From Burkholderia latens (GTDB lineage Bacteria; Pseudomonadota; Gammaproteobacteria; Burkholderiales; Burkholderiaceae), in assembly GCF_902499045.1 (NCBI RefSeq), contig NZ_CABVPL010000020.1, positions 41,658 to 105,657 on the forward strand: DNA of 64,000 bases, written 5' to 3'. The notes under the pieces were generated by a model. The model was not told where the DNA came from and did not search any database. It saw only the letters and a list, made by a program, of their open reading frames with translations. Below, piece after piece: positions 53,376 to 62,459 of this stretch. A program made the position numbers and the translations under genes. Numbering within the stretch: position 1 is the stretch's first letter; every line of letters starts with the position of its first letter.

Positions 53376-54611
53376 TCAGTGCCGGTGCGTGGCGCCGGCG
53401 GTGCGCGCCATGCCGCGCCGGTAGCCGGCGGGCGCGAACGCGGCGTTCAGCGCGGCCATCGCCGCGATCACGCCGACATGCATCCACCACGCGATCGCGA
53501 AGCCGCCGCCCGCGTCGCGCAGCCAGCCGATCAACCATGGGCTCGCCGCGACGATCAGAAAGCCGATGCCCTGCACGAATGCGGCGAGCGCGCCGGCGAG
53601 CCGCGCATCGGGCAGATGATCGAGCGTGACGATCAGGCTCATCGAGAAGAAACCGCCGAGCCCGAGGCCGGCGCTCGCGACCCACAGCCACGGCGCGAAC
53701 GCAGGCATCGTCGCGAACCCGGCGAAGCCCGCGGCCTGCAACGCGAGCGTGAGCCACAGCGCCGGGCGGCGATCGGGCGAACGTTTCGCGAGCAACGGCA
53801 TCGCGAGTGCGCCGCCCGCCTGGAGCAGCGCCATCCACGCGAGCAGGTTGCCGCTCGCCTGTGCGCTCATGCCGGCGCTGCGATAGAACGCCGGCAGCCA
53901 CGCGACGAGGCTCGCATAGCCGCTGTTGCTGAGGCCGAAGAACAGCGCGAGCTGCCATGCGCGCGGAATGCGCACGAACGCGGTCACGCGCGGCGATACC
54001 GTCGCGGCCGGCACAGCATCGCGCGGTGCCTTCGCGCGCCACAGCGCGAGCGTGACGAGCGCGGGCGCCGCCCACACGGCGAGCGACAGATGCCAGCCGC
54101 CGTGCGCGGCGAGCCACGGGCTCGCGACTGCGCCGAATGCGCCGCCGCCGACGAGCGCGGCCGAATAGAGGCCCATCGCGAGCGGCAGCCGGTCGACGAA
54201 CCAGCGTTTCGCGAGGCCGGGCGCGAGCGACTGGATCACCGCGACGCCCGCGCCGGCGACGATCGCCGTGACGACGAGGCCGGTGCTGCCGCCGGTCCGC
54301 AGGCGCGCGATGCAGCCCGCCGCGATCAGTGCGAGCGCGGCGAGCAGCGCGCGTCGTTCGCCGACACGTCGCGCGAGCTGCACGCCGATGCCGGCGACGA
54401 CGCCCATCAGCACGAACGGCAGCGTGGTCAGCAGCGCGGCCGCGCGAAAGCCGAGGCCGGTATCGGCGCGTACGACGTCGAGCACGGGGCCGAACGCGGT
54501 CAGGAACGGGCGCAGGTTGAGGCCGGCGAGCACCAGCAGCGCGAGCGCGCCATAGGACACGGAAGCCGCGTGCGTGCGGGGAACGGCCTGCGCGGTGCCG
54601 GGATCGGTCAT
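53376..54611 (-). CDS. CynX/NimT-type MFS transporter
   Basis: A 411-residue 12-span carrier of the cyanate/nitroimidazole transporter-like family (ALALLVLAGLNLRPFLTAFGPVLDVVRADTGLGFRAAALLTTLPFVLMGVVAG is the family N-terminus). GGAG supports ATG 54611; the extra 22 residues from 54677 lack a signal. The substrate is unknown. It is adjacent to the relic of an amino-acid binding-protein gene. Confidence 0.88.
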   Translation of the reverse strand: MTDPGTAQAVPRTHAASVSYGALALLVLAGLNLRPFLTAFGPVLDVVRADTGLGFRAAALLTTLPFVLMGVVAGIGVQLARRVGERRALLAALALIAAGCIARLRTGGSTGLVVTAIVAGAGVAVIQSLAPGLAKRWFVDRLPLAMGLYSAALVGGGAFGAVASPWLAAHGGWHLSLAVWAAPALVTLALWRAKAPRDAVPAATVSPRVTAFVRIPRAWQLALFFGLSNSGYASLVAWLPAFYRSAGMSAQASGNLLAWMALLQAGGALAMPLLAKRSPDRRPALWLTLALQAAGFAGFATMPAFAPWLWVASAGLGLGGFFSMSLIVTLDHLPDARLAGALAAFVQGIGFLIVAASPWLIGWLRDAGGGFAIAWWMHVGVIAAMAALNAAFAPAGYRRGMARTAGATHRH

Positions 54612-54849
54612 CGGAATGCTCCAGTGGGAGGGCCGTGGCCCTGCGATGCGATGCCGAAAGGGTAAAGGCGCGCCCATCCAGAGGAAAATTAAATATTCGA
54701 CTGGGAATCAGTGCGGATTGCGATGGCGGCGTGCGGCGTGATGGGGCTGGACCGGCGTGGCGGACGCGGCACCTGCGCAGGGCAAGCGCGGGGTCGATGC
54801 GGGGTCGGCGCGGATCGGCGCGGGATCGGCGCCGCGGATCCGCGCGCGG

Positions 54850-55707
54850 CTACGCAGCCGGCGCGTGCGATGCCCGTGCCGCGGCACGCGCGGCGACAAG
54901 CGCGCGGATTCGCGCACGGTCGGCTGGCGTCGCTGGCGTGAAGACCACGAGCATCAGATCGGGATGGCTGATCACCGAGAACGCCGAATATTCGAGCGCG
55001 ATCCTGCCTGCCTGCGCATGGCGGATCTCCTTCGTTCCTTCGTGCTGCGAATGGATGTCGTGATCGCGCCACATCGCGTCGAATTCGGCGCTGGTCGCGC
55101 GCATCTCGCCGACGAATGCCTGCACGGCCTGCGTCGCGCCGCAGCGTGCGACATCGGCGCGAAACGCGCCCACCGCGAATCGCGCGACGCGTTCCCAGTT
55201 CGGTTGCGCATAGCGCACGCCGGCATCGACGAAGATCAGCCGCAGGATGTTGCGCGCGGACGGCGGCAGCGTCGCGTAGTCGGTCAGCGTGGCCGCGGCC
55301 GCGTCGTTCCACGCGACGACGTCCCACGTCGCCGTGCGCACGATCGCGGGGCTCGACTCGAGCGAATCGAGCACGTGCCGCAGGCTCGGCGTCACGCCGC
55401 TGCTCGCGTGATACCGGACCTCGGGCGGATGGCCGAGGCCGATCAGGAACAGGTGCTCGCGTTCGGCGTCGTTGAGCAGCAGCGCACGCGCGAGCCGGTC
55501 GAGCACGTCGGCCGAGGGCGCGCCGCCGCGGCCCTGTTCGAGCCAGGTGTACCACGCGGCGCTCACGTTCGCGCGCTGCGCGACTTCCTCGCGCCGCAGG
55601 CCCGGCGTGCGGCGGCGTGCGACGGGCAGCCCGAGCGCGGCCGGGTCGAGTTTTTCGCGGCGGTCCCGAAGGTACGCGCCGAGCAGGTTGTCGGATGCGT
55701 CTGCCAT
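54850..55707 (-). CDS. XRE-family regulator with MmyB-like ligand domain
   Basis: A 285-residue regulator. The N-terminal HTH contains RRTPGLRREEVAQRANVSAAWYTWLEQGRGGAPSADVLDRLARAL, diagnostic of the MmyB-type group, and is followed by a C-terminal MmyB-like PAS-type domain thought to bind a fatty acid or similar ligand. It is divergent from the SDR gene at 55803, with a perfect palindrome between them. It probably represses that gene and itself. Confidence 0.92.
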   Translation of the reverse strand: MADASDNLLGAYLRDRREKLDPAALGLPVARRRTPGLRREEVAQRANVSAAWYTWLEQGRGGAPSADVLDRLARALLLNDAEREHLFLIGLGHPPEVRYHASSGVTPSLRHVLDSLESSPAIVRTATWDVVAWNDAAAATLTDYATLPPSARNILRLIFVDAGVRYAQPNWERVARFAVGAFRADVARCGATQAVQAFVGEMRATSAEFDAMWRDHDIHSQHEGTKEIRHAQAGRIALEYSAFSVISHPDLMLVVFTPATPADRARIRALVAARAAARASHAPAA

Positions 55708-55720
55708 AGCCTGTTAGTTC

Positions 55721-55734
55721 GTTTACCGGTAAAC
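55721..55734. promoter_or_regulatory. Perfect 14-bp palindrome, operator candidate
   Basis: GTTTACCGGTAAAC is perfectly symmetrical. It lies 13 bp upstream of the XRE regulator start and about 69 bp upstream of the divergent SDR start, the right place for a shared operator of the XRE regulator. Confidence 0.6.
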
Positions 55735-55802
55735 CGTCACGTCTTCACGGCGCGCGACGGACGACAGATAGTAAGCCTCCATTTCATCCGGAGGTATCGA
55801 AC

Positions 55803-56696
55803 ATGCGTGTCTTCGTTACGGGAGCGTCGGGTTTCGTCGGCTCCGCCGTGGTCGCCGAACTCGTGGCGGCCGGGCATTCGGTGCTCGGCCTCGCGCGCAC
55901 CGACGCGGCCGCGGCGACGGTCGCGGCCGCGGGCGCCGACGTCCATCGCGGGTCGCTCGAGGATCTGCAAAGCCTCGCGCGCGGCGCCGACGCCGCCGAC
56001 GCGGTGATCCACACGGGATTCAACCACGACTTCTCGCGCTTCGCGGAAAACTGCGAACTCGACCGCCGCGCGATCGACGCGATCGGCGCGGTGCTCGCCG
56101 GGTCGGCACGGCCGCTGCTCGTCACGTCGGGCCTCGCGCTCGTCGCGCCCGGCCGTGCGGCGACCGAGGACGATCCGCACGTGCCGGTGTCGCCGGGCTA
56201 TCCGCGTGCGTCCGAAGCAACCGCCGCCGCGCTCGAAGCGCGCGGCGTGCGCGCGTCCGTCGTGCGCCTGCCGCCTTCGGTGCACGGCGACGGCGATCAC
56301 GCGTTCGTGCCGCGGCTGATCGCGTTCGCGCGCGAGAAGGGCGAGTCGGCCTATCTCGGCGACGGCGGCAATCGCTGGCCGGCCGTGCACCGGCTCGATG
56401 CGGCGCGCGTGTACCGGCTCGCGGTCGAGCGCGGTGCCGGCGGCGAGCGCTATCACGCGGTCGACGATACCGGCGTGCCGTTTCGCGAAATCGCGGCGGT
56501 GATCGGCCGCCGCTTGAACGTGCCGGTCGTGTCGAAATCCGCCGAGCAGGCCGCCGAACACTTCGGCTGGTTCGCGCGGTTCGCCGGAATGGATGCGCCC
56601 GCAACGAGCGAGCGCACGCGCGCACTGCTCGGGTGGGCGCCGACGCAGCCGGGATTGCTGGCCGACATCGACCGGCCGCAATACTTCGAAGCCTGA
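55803..56696 (+). CDS. NAD-dependent epimerase/SDR-type oxidoreductase
   Basis: A 297-residue extended SDR-like protein. The cofactor motif is [15 protein letters not shown] (TGxxGxxG). The usual YxxxK site reads YPRASEA, so the catalytic lysine is replaced, as in some atypical members. Its role may be reduction of a small carbonyl compound. It is divergent from the XRE regulator, an arrangement common for inducible detoxification genes. Confidence 0.88.
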   Translation: MRVFVTGASGFVGSAVVAELVAAGHSVLGLARTDAAAATVAAAGADVHRGSLEDLQSLARGADAADAVIHTGFNHDFSRFAENCELDRRAIDAIGAVLAGSARPLLVTSGLALVAPGRAATEDDPHVPVSPGYPRASEATAAALEARGVRASVVRLPPSVHGDGDHAFVPRLIAFAREKGESAYLGDGGNRWPAVHRLDAARVYRLAVERGAGGERYHAVDDTGVPFREIAAVIGRRLNVPVVSKSAEQAAEHFGWFARFAGMDAPATSERTRALLGWAPTQPGLLADIDRPQYFEA

Positions 56697-56754
56697 CGCA
56701 CGCGTGCGTGCGGCGTGCCGCCGTGGCCGGCCGGCACGCCCGCCGCCGCCGCGC

Positions 56755-57744
56755 TCAGACCGTGACGACGATCTTCCCGACCTGCGCGCCGGCTTCCATG
56801 TACCGGTGCGCATCGGCAATGTCGTCGAACGCGAACGTGCGGTCGATCGTCGGCTTCAGCGCGCCGGCCGCGAGCCCGGCGACGATGAAGCGCTTCGCGC
56901 GCTCGAGTCGTTCCGCATCACGCGTGATCTCGAACAATTCGTAGCCGCGCAGCGTCAGGTGGCGCGCGAGCAGGTCCATCAACGGCACCGGGATGTCGCG
57001 CGTGTCGAGCGCGCCGTACTGGAAGAACGTGCCGTTGGTGCGCAGCGCGCGCAGCAGGTTCGCCGCGGCTGGGCCGCCGACCGGATCGAACGCGATGCGC
57101 GCGCCCGCGCCGCCCGTCAGCTCCGCGACCTGCCGCGGCAGGTCGGCCGGACTGCCGGCGATCACGTGCGCGGCGCCCGCATCGAGCAGTGCCCGGCGCT
57201 TCGCATCGTTGCGCGTCAGTGCGATCGGCACGGCGCCGACCCGGTTCACGATCTGGATCGCGGCGAGTCCGACGCTGCTCGACGCGGCGCCGATCAGCAC
57301 CGCGTCGCCGCGCGCGAGCCCGCCGAGTTCGATCAGCGCGCCCCATGCGGTGACGAACATCATCCACGTCGCCGCGGCTTCCTCGAACGACAGATTCGAC
57401 GGATGCCGAACGAGCGCATGCGCGGGCACGTTGACCACGTCGCCGTACATGCCGTAATCGGCGAACGAGAACGCGGGCACGACGCTCACCGCGTCGCCTG
57501 CGGCGAATGCGGTCACATCCGGCGCGACCGCGGCGACGACACCCGACGCCTCGTAGCCGAGCGACGCCGGAAAGCGCGGCTGGATCGTGTATTCGCCGCT
57601 GCGGTACATGACTTCCGCGCGATTGAGGCCGATCGCCTTCACGTGCAGCTGCACTTCGCCGGGGCCGGGCGCGGGGACGTCGACGGTGTCGATCTGCAGC
57701 ACGTCGGGGCCGCCGACACGATGGAAACGAACGATGCGGGGCAT
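56755..57744 (-). CDS. Quinone oxidoreductase / zinc-independent alcohol dehydrogenase family protein
   Basis: A 329-residue medium-chain dehydrogenase of the zeta-crystallin type. The N-terminal PGEVQLHVKAIGLNRAEVMYRSGEY and cofactor motif GAASSSVGLAAIQIVNR are diagnostic; the zinc ligands of true ADHs are absent. It should reduce quinones or enones with NADPH. A 25-bp palindrome lies about 85 bp upstream, and a LysR gene in the same direction ends 136 bp upstream. Confidence 0.9.
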   Translation of the reverse strand: MPRIVRFHRVGGPDVLQIDTVDVPAPGPGEVQLHVKAIGLNRAEVMYRSGEYTIQPRFPASLGYEASGVVAAVAPDVTAFAAGDAVSVVPAFSFADYGMYGDVVNVPAHALVRHPSNLSFEEAAATWMMFVTAWGALIELGGLARGDAVLIGAASSSVGLAAIQIVNRVGAVPIALTRNDAKRRALLDAGAAHVIAGSPADLPRQVAELTGGAGARIAFDPVGGPAAANLLRALRTNGTFFQYGALDTRDIPVPLMDLLARHLTLRGYELFEITRDAERLERAKRFIVAGLAAGALKPTIDRTFAFDDIADAHRYMEAGAQVGKIVVTV

Positions 57745-57827
57745 GGTGAACTCCTTCGATGAACGGGGACGATGAAGGAGAACTGTAGGCGGCCGCCTGC
57801 GCCCGAAAAACGCGCGGCGCGATCACT

Positions 57828-57852
57828 GATTGTTATTCGTCGAATAACAATC
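57828..57852. promoter_or_regulatory. Near-perfect 25-bp palindrome upstream of the quinone reductase gene
   Basis: GATTGTTATTCG (57828-57839) and CGAATAACAATC (57841-57852) are perfect 12-bp arms around a single T. It contains a T-N11-A core (TTATTCGTCGAATAA) as used by LysR regulators and lies 84-108 bp upstream of the quinone reductase start. It is AT-rich and lacks a T-tract, so an operator is more likely than a terminator. Confidence 0.65.
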
Positions 57853-57880
57853 GTGTCGCCGGCTGGCGTGCGTGTACGCG

Positions 57881-58783
57881 TTACGCCGGATAGCGGCGCG
57901 CGAACAGGTCCGTGAGCCAGTCGATGAACACCCGCACCTTTTCCGGCAGATGCGCGCGGTTCGGATACATCACCGACACGGGTTTCGGTTCGGCGCGAAT
58001 GCCGGGCAGCAACTCGATCAACTGGCCCGAATCGATATGCGGCTGCAGCGCGGGGCGCAGCGCGTGAACGATGCCGAGCCCGGCCAGCCCGCACGACAGC
58101 AGCGCTTCGGAGTTGTTCGTGAGGAGGCTGCTCGGCAGCTTCACGTCGACGCGCTCGCCGTTCGCGCGGAACGTCCATTCGAGTATCTTGCGATTCGCGC
58201 CCGTGAAGAAATTGACCGCGCGATGCGTGCGCAGATCGTCGAGCGTGCGCGGCAGCCCGTGGCGGACGATATATGCGGGCGACGCGCACGTAACCATCGG
58301 CACCGCGCCGACCGTGCGCGCGACCATGCTCGAATCCTTGAGCGTGCCGACCCGCACGACGCAGTCGATGCCTTCGCCGATCAGGTCGGCGGGCTGGTCG
58401 CTCGCGCCGAGCACGAGTTCGATCTGCGGATAACGCTGCTGGAATTCGGCGAGCGCGGGAATGATGACCGTCTTCGCGAGCGCGACGGCGATATCGAGCC
58501 GCAACCGCCCCTTCGGTACGGCGCGTTGCTTCGGGAACGACGCGAACGCGTCGTCGATGCTGCCGAGCAGCTGCACGCAGCGCGCATAGAACGCCTCGCC
58601 CTCGGCCGTCACGCTGACACGGCGCGTGCTGCGGTTCAGCAGCCGGATGCCGAGTTCCTGTTCGAGCTGCTGCACGGCTTTCGTGACGGCCGGCCGATGC
58701 AGTTGCAGCGCATCGGCGGCCTGCGTGAAGTTGCCGCGTTCGACGATCTGTACGTAGATCTGCATCGTTTGCAGACGATCCAT
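57881..58783 (-). CDS. LysR-family regulator
   Basis: A 300-residue LysR regulator beginning MDRLQTMQIYVQIVERGNFTQ, with HTH residues to about 60 (DALQLHRPAVTKAVQQLEQELGIRLLNRSTRRVSVT) and a standard effector domain. ATG 58783 is chosen because family members begin MDRLxxM; the longer frame adds unrelated sequence. It is co-oriented with the quinone reductase gene downstream, with a large palindrome between, so it probably regulates that gene. Confidence 0.9.
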   Translation of the reverse strand: MDRLQTMQIYVQIVERGNFTQAADALQLHRPAVTKAVQQLEQELGIRLLNRSTRRVSVTAEGEAFYARCVQLLGSIDDAFASFPKQRAVPKGRLRLDIAVALAKTVIIPALAEFQQRYPQIELVLGASDQPADLIGEGIDCVVRVGTLKDSSMVARTVGAVPMVTCASPAYIVRHGLPRTLDDLRTHRAVNFFTGANRKILEWTFRANGERVDVKLPSSLLTNNSEALLSCGLAGLGIVHALRPALQPHIDSGQLIELLPGIRAEPKPVSVMYPNRAHLPEKVRVFIDWLTDLFARRYPA

Positions 58784-58899
58784 GGCATTGTCGAGAGTCG
58801 TGACGAACGGCGATCTTCGCACACGGTTCGAAGCCGGTGCGCGGTGCGCGGTGCGCATGCGGGCGCCGAGCGGGCAGGGCGGTGCCCGCGCGCCGCCGA

Positions 58900-60276
58900 T
58901 CATTGAACCGGATGCAGATCCTGCAGCAGCGTCGGCAGCAGTTCCGACACGGTCGGGTGGATGTGCATCGCGCGGCTGATCGTCGTGTACGGCGCGCCGG
59001 CGGCCATCACGTCGAGCAGCCCGTGCACGACTTCGTCGCCCGTCACGCCGAGGATCGACGCGCCGAGAATCGCATGGCTGTCCGCATCGACGATCACCTT
59101 CATGAAACCCTGGCTCTCGCCCTTCTCGACCGCGCGGCCGACGCGCGTCATCGGGCGTGTGCCGACCAGCAGCCTGCGGCCGGTCTGCTTCGCTTCGGCG
59201 AGCGTCATGCCGACGCGGCCGAGCGGCGGATCGATGTACATCGCATACGCGGGGATGCGGTCGGACACTTTGCGCGGATCGTCGTCGAGCAGGTTGGCCG
59301 CGACGATCTCGTAGTCGTTGTACGCGGTGTGCGTGAACGCGCCGCGCCCGTTGCAGTCGCCCAGCGCCCAGATGCCGGGCACGTTGGTGCGCAGCTGGTC
59401 GTCGACCGTGATGTAGCCGCGCGAGTCCGTCGCGACGCCGGCGAGCTCGAGGCCCAGGTCATCGGTGTTCGGCACGCGGCCGACCGCGAGCAGCAGATGC
59501 GAGCCCGCGACTTCGCGGCCGCCGCCGGTGCAGTCGAGACCGACCACGACGCCGTCGCCGTCGCGCCGCGCGTTCAGGCAGTTCGCGTCGAGCTGCACGT
59601 CGATGCCTTCGTTCGCGAGAATCTCGCGCACGGCTTGCGACACGTCCTCGTCCTCGCGATGGATCAGGCGCGCGCCTTTCTCGATGATCGTGACCTTCGA
59701 GCCGAAGCGCCGGTACATCTGGCCGAATTCGAGCCCGACGTAGCTGCCGCCGACGATCACGAGATGCTCGGGCAGGAAGTCGACGTCCATCATCGTCGAG
59801 TTGGTCAGGTACGGCACCGAGTCGAGGCCCGGCATCTTCGGGATCTGCGCGCGTCCGCCCACGTTGATGAACACGCGCTCGGCCTCCAGTAGTTCGTCGC
59901 CCACGCGCACGGCATTCGGGCGCTCGAATCGGGCATGACCCTGAAACACGGACGTGTGGTCGAGGCCGCGCACCCACTGCTCGACGCCGTGGTTCGAGCG
60001 GCCGGAAATCCGGTCCTTGCGCGCCTTCACCGCTTTCATGTCGACGCTGACGGGGCCGACCGACACGCCGTATTCTTCCGCGCGCCGCGCGAGCTGCGCC
60101 GCATACGCGCTCGCGATCAGCGTCTTGGTCGGGATGCAGCCGGTGTTCACGCAGGTGCCGCCGAAGCGGCCGCGCTCGATGATCGCGACTTTCATGCCGG
60201 CGCCCGCGAGCCGCGCGGCGAGCGGCGGCCCGGCTTGCCCGGTGCCGATGACGATCGCGTCGAAGTGTTGCGTCAT
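58900..60276 (-). CDS. RclA/mercuric reductase-like FAD-NAD(P) disulphide oxidoreductase
   Basis: A 458-residue flavoprotein of the pyridine nucleotide-disulphide oxidoreductase family. The redox disulphide is GGTCVNTGCIPTK (C42 and C47), the NAD(P) motif is VIVGGSYVGLEFGQ, the second FAD motif is GIWALGDCNG, and the C-terminal dimerisation end is HIHPTVSELLPTLL. It lacks MerA's N-terminal metal domain and C-terminal cysteines. RclA-like proteins protect against reactive chlorine or copper; this is a plausible role here. Confidence 0.88.
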   Translation of the reverse strand: MTQHFDAIVIGTGQAGPPLAARLAGAGMKVAIIERGRFGGTCVNTGCIPTKTLIASAYAAQLARRAEEYGVSVGPVSVDMKAVKARKDRISGRSNHGVEQWVRGLDHTSVFQGHARFERPNAVRVGDELLEAERVFINVGGRAQIPKMPGLDSVPYLTNSTMMDVDFLPEHLVIVGGSYVGLEFGQMYRRFGSKVTIIEKGARLIHREDEDVSQAVREILANEGIDVQLDANCLNARRDGDGVVVGLDCTGGGREVAGSHLLLAVGRVPNTDDLGLELAGVATDSRGYITVDDQLRTNVPGIWALGDCNGRGAFTHTAYNDYEIVAANLLDDDPRKVSDRIPAYAMYIDPPLGRVGMTLAEAKQTGRRLLVGTRPMTRVGRAVEKGESQGFMKVIVDADSHAILGASILGVTGDEVVHGLLDVMAAGAPYTTISRAMHIHPTVSELLPTLLQDLHPVQ

Positions 60277-60436
60277 GACGTCCTCCTGCGCTGGTTCAAC
60301 GTGGGAACGGCACGCGCAAGCCGCATGCCGCGGCGGCGCGCGCCGGAACGGCGACGAGCGACTATGGTAGACCCGTTGGCCGGTACGTGCGCGCGCGGCG
60401 CGTGCAGGCAGCGGGCCTGCGTGCGGTGCGCACGGT

Positions 60437-61036
60437 CTATTCCGTGCGTTTCCACGCGCCGAACGAAACCGGCTTTCGCGGATCCGCGCGCACCGCGCTG
60501 ACGGAATCCGGCTTGCCGTCCAGCGGGAACGACTCGGTATGGATGTCGCTGGAGAACAGCCACGCTCGCATGTGCGCGTCGTAGCGGAACGTCACGTAGT
60601 CGCTCCAGTGCTGCCCGCACGCGACGTCGTTCTGCACCGTGAAGTAACGTCCGTTCACCGCGATCCCGCCATCGGCCGCGTATTCCGGGTCGAACGGGTC
60701 GCACTGCGGCGCGTCGTTCGCGCGCATCACGACGTCGTCGTTGCGTGCCGCGAGCCGGTAGGCGCGGTCCGCCTGTTCCTCGTAGATGAGCAGCGGGCGC
60801 GGCGACGGCTGCTCGCGCGTATCGGTCGCGCGGTGCACGACGACGAGCACGGTGTGCAGCCCGTTGCCGAGCGCCGGCCCTTGCTGCGCGACGAACGGCT
60901 GGTAGCCGGCCGGCAATTGCGCGGCGATCGACGGCGGCAACGGCGGCAACGCGGGCGCCGCGTGCGCGTGACAGCACCACGCGGCGGCGAGCGGAACGAG
61001 CGCCCGGCAAGCGGCCGGCGCGCGCATCGTGGCCAT
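60437..61036 (-). CDS. Exported hypothetical protein
   Basis: A 199-residue protein with a signal peptide (MATMRAPAACRALVPLAAAWCCHAHA) and a soluble domain containing LLIYEEQADRAYRLAARNDDVVMRANDAPQCDPFDP and GRYFTVQNDVACGQHWSDYVTFRYD. Two cysteines in the mature domain could form a disulphide. ATG 61036 overlaps the GNAT stop by one base (TGATG), supporting this start over 61027. No known family is recognised. Probably periplasmic. Confidence 0.7.
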   Translation of the reverse strand: MATMRAPAACRALVPLAAAWCCHAHAAPALPPLPPSIAAQLPAGYQPFVAQQGPALGNGLHTVLVVVHRATDTREQPSPRPLLIYEEQADRAYRLAARNDDVVMRANDAPQCDPFDPEYAADGGIAVNGRYFTVQNDVACGQHWSDYVTFRYDAHMRAWLFSSDIHTESFPLDGKPDSVSAVRADPRKPVSFGAWKRTE

Positions 61037-61500
61037 CACAGATCCCGCCCGAGAAACGCGGCGCCGGGCACCGGATTGAACGCCACGGGCGGCGCGGGCG
61101 CGAAGCCGAGCGAACCATACAGTTGCCTTGCGGCGACGAACTCGGGCAGCACGTCGAGACACATCCGCGCATAACCGGCCGCCTTCGCGTCGCGCAGCAG
61201 CCGCTCGACGAGCTGGCGTCCCGCGTTCAGCCCGCGCGCTTCGGGGCACACGTACACGCGCTTCATCTCGCACGTGGTTGCGTCGATCTCGCGGAACGCC
61301 GCGCAGCCGACCGCGCGCTCGCCGCGCCATGCGAGCAGCAATTGCCCGCGCGGCGCCGCATATTTGCCCGGCAGCGCGGCAAGCTCGGGCTCGTAGTCCT
61401 GGAACGCGAGGCTGACGCTCGGGCTCGCGATGTACTCGCGGAAGATCGCTTCGACGGCGGCGGCATCGTCCGGATAGCGGGCGGCGCGGATTTCGATCAT
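61036..61500 (-). CDS. GNAT-family N-acetyltransferase
   Basis: A 154-residue acetyltransferase. The acetyl-CoA loop is VCPEARGLNAGRQLVERLL, and LDVLPEFVAARQLYGSLGFAPAPP forms the C-terminal GNAT element. It begins MIEIRAARYPDDAAAVEAIFREYI. It is translationally coupled to the downstream exported protein gene. The acceptor is unknown. Confidence 0.88.
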   Translation of the reverse strand: MIEIRAARYPDDAAAVEAIFREYIASPSVSLAFQDYEPELAALPGKYAAPRGQLLLAWRGERAVGCAAFREIDATTCEMKRVYVCPEARGLNAGRQLVERLLRDAKAAGYARMCLDVLPEFVAARQLYGSLGFAPAPPVAFNPVPGAAFLGRDL

Positions 61501-61684
61501 GGCTGGCGGCGCAAAAGGGCGGGAACGGCCGCCAGCATAGCAGCGCGCGGGTGCTTTCGGCGGCCCGCGAAGCGTGCCAGAATCAACCGCTTCACCGTCG
61601 GGAATCGACGCACCGCGACACGACAGCGTCGCGATCCGACACGCAGGCGCCGGCGCTTCGGCGTCGCTGATCAAGGAGATTTCG

Positions 61685-62323
61685 ATGACTGCATCGGCTG
61701 CCGTACTCGCGATCCTGGCCGCGCTGTGGCTCGGCGCGATGATTCCCGGCCCGAGTTTCGTGCTGGTCGCCCGAAATTCGATCGGGTTGTCGCGCCGCGA
61801 CGGGCTCGCGACCGCGCTCGGCATGGGCGTCGGCGGGATCGCGTTCGGCGGCGTCGCGCTGGCCGGGCTGTACACGCTGCTGCAGGCGGTCGAATGGCTG
61901 TACGTCGGGCTCAAGCTCGCGGGCGGCGCGTACCTGATCTACATGGCGTCGAAGATCTGGCGCGGCGCCGATCGGCCGATCGCGATGGACGATCCGCAGG
62001 CGGGCGCCGGCGGCAGCGCGCGCAAGTCGTTCTGGACCGGCCTCACGACGCAGCTGAGCAACCCGAAGACGGCGATCTGGTACGGCAGCATCTTCGCGGC
62101 GCTGTTGCCGCAGCATCCGCCGCTGTGGTGCTACCTGGCGCTGCCGCCGCTCGTGTTCGGCGTCGAATTCGGCTGGTACACGATCGTCGCGCTGTGCTTC
62201 TCGACCCGCCGGCCGCGCGAACTCTATCTGCGCGCGAAGAAGTGGGTCGACCGCATCGCGGCCGGCGCGATCACGCTGCTCGGGCTGCGGCTGATCCTGA
62301 ACGCGCCGAAAGCGGGGATCTGA
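61685..62323 (+). CDS. LysE/RhtB-family exporter
   Basis: A 212-residue inner-membrane protein with about six TM spans. PGPSFVLVARNSIGLSRRDGLATALGMGVGG is the LysE/RhtB signature. AAGGAGA precedes ATG 61685. Family members export amino acids or related metabolites. It stands alone, divergent from the GNAT/exported protein pair. Confidence 0.88.
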   Translation: MTASAAVLAILAALWLGAMIPGPSFVLVARNSIGLSRRDGLATALGMGVGGIAFGGVALAGLYTLLQAVEWLYVGLKLAGGAYLIYMASKIWRGADRPIAMDDPQAGAGGSARKSFWTGLTTQLSNPKTAIWYGSIFAALLPQHPPLWCYLALPPLVFGVEFGWYTIVALCFSTRRPRELYLRAKKWVDRIAAGAITLLGLRLILNAPKAGI

Positions 62324-62459
62324 CTGCGGTCGGTGTCAGCGGGAGCCTGACGTCCGCTTCATTCGTCGCGGGCATGCCGTCGCCGATCATTCCGGCTGAC
62401 GGCCGGGCAGCCCCATTCATCCGGGCCAGCCGGCGCGGCCGCGCCGCGCAAGCTCGCCG

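Noticed and set aside
53286-54665. 459-codon plus-strand frame opposite the CynX-type MFS gene
   Set aside because: Antisense shadow; the MFS gene on the other strand has clear family motifs and start signals.
57828-57852. Rho-independent terminator of the LysR gene
   Set aside because: The stem is AT-rich and no T-run follows on either strand; an operator fits better.
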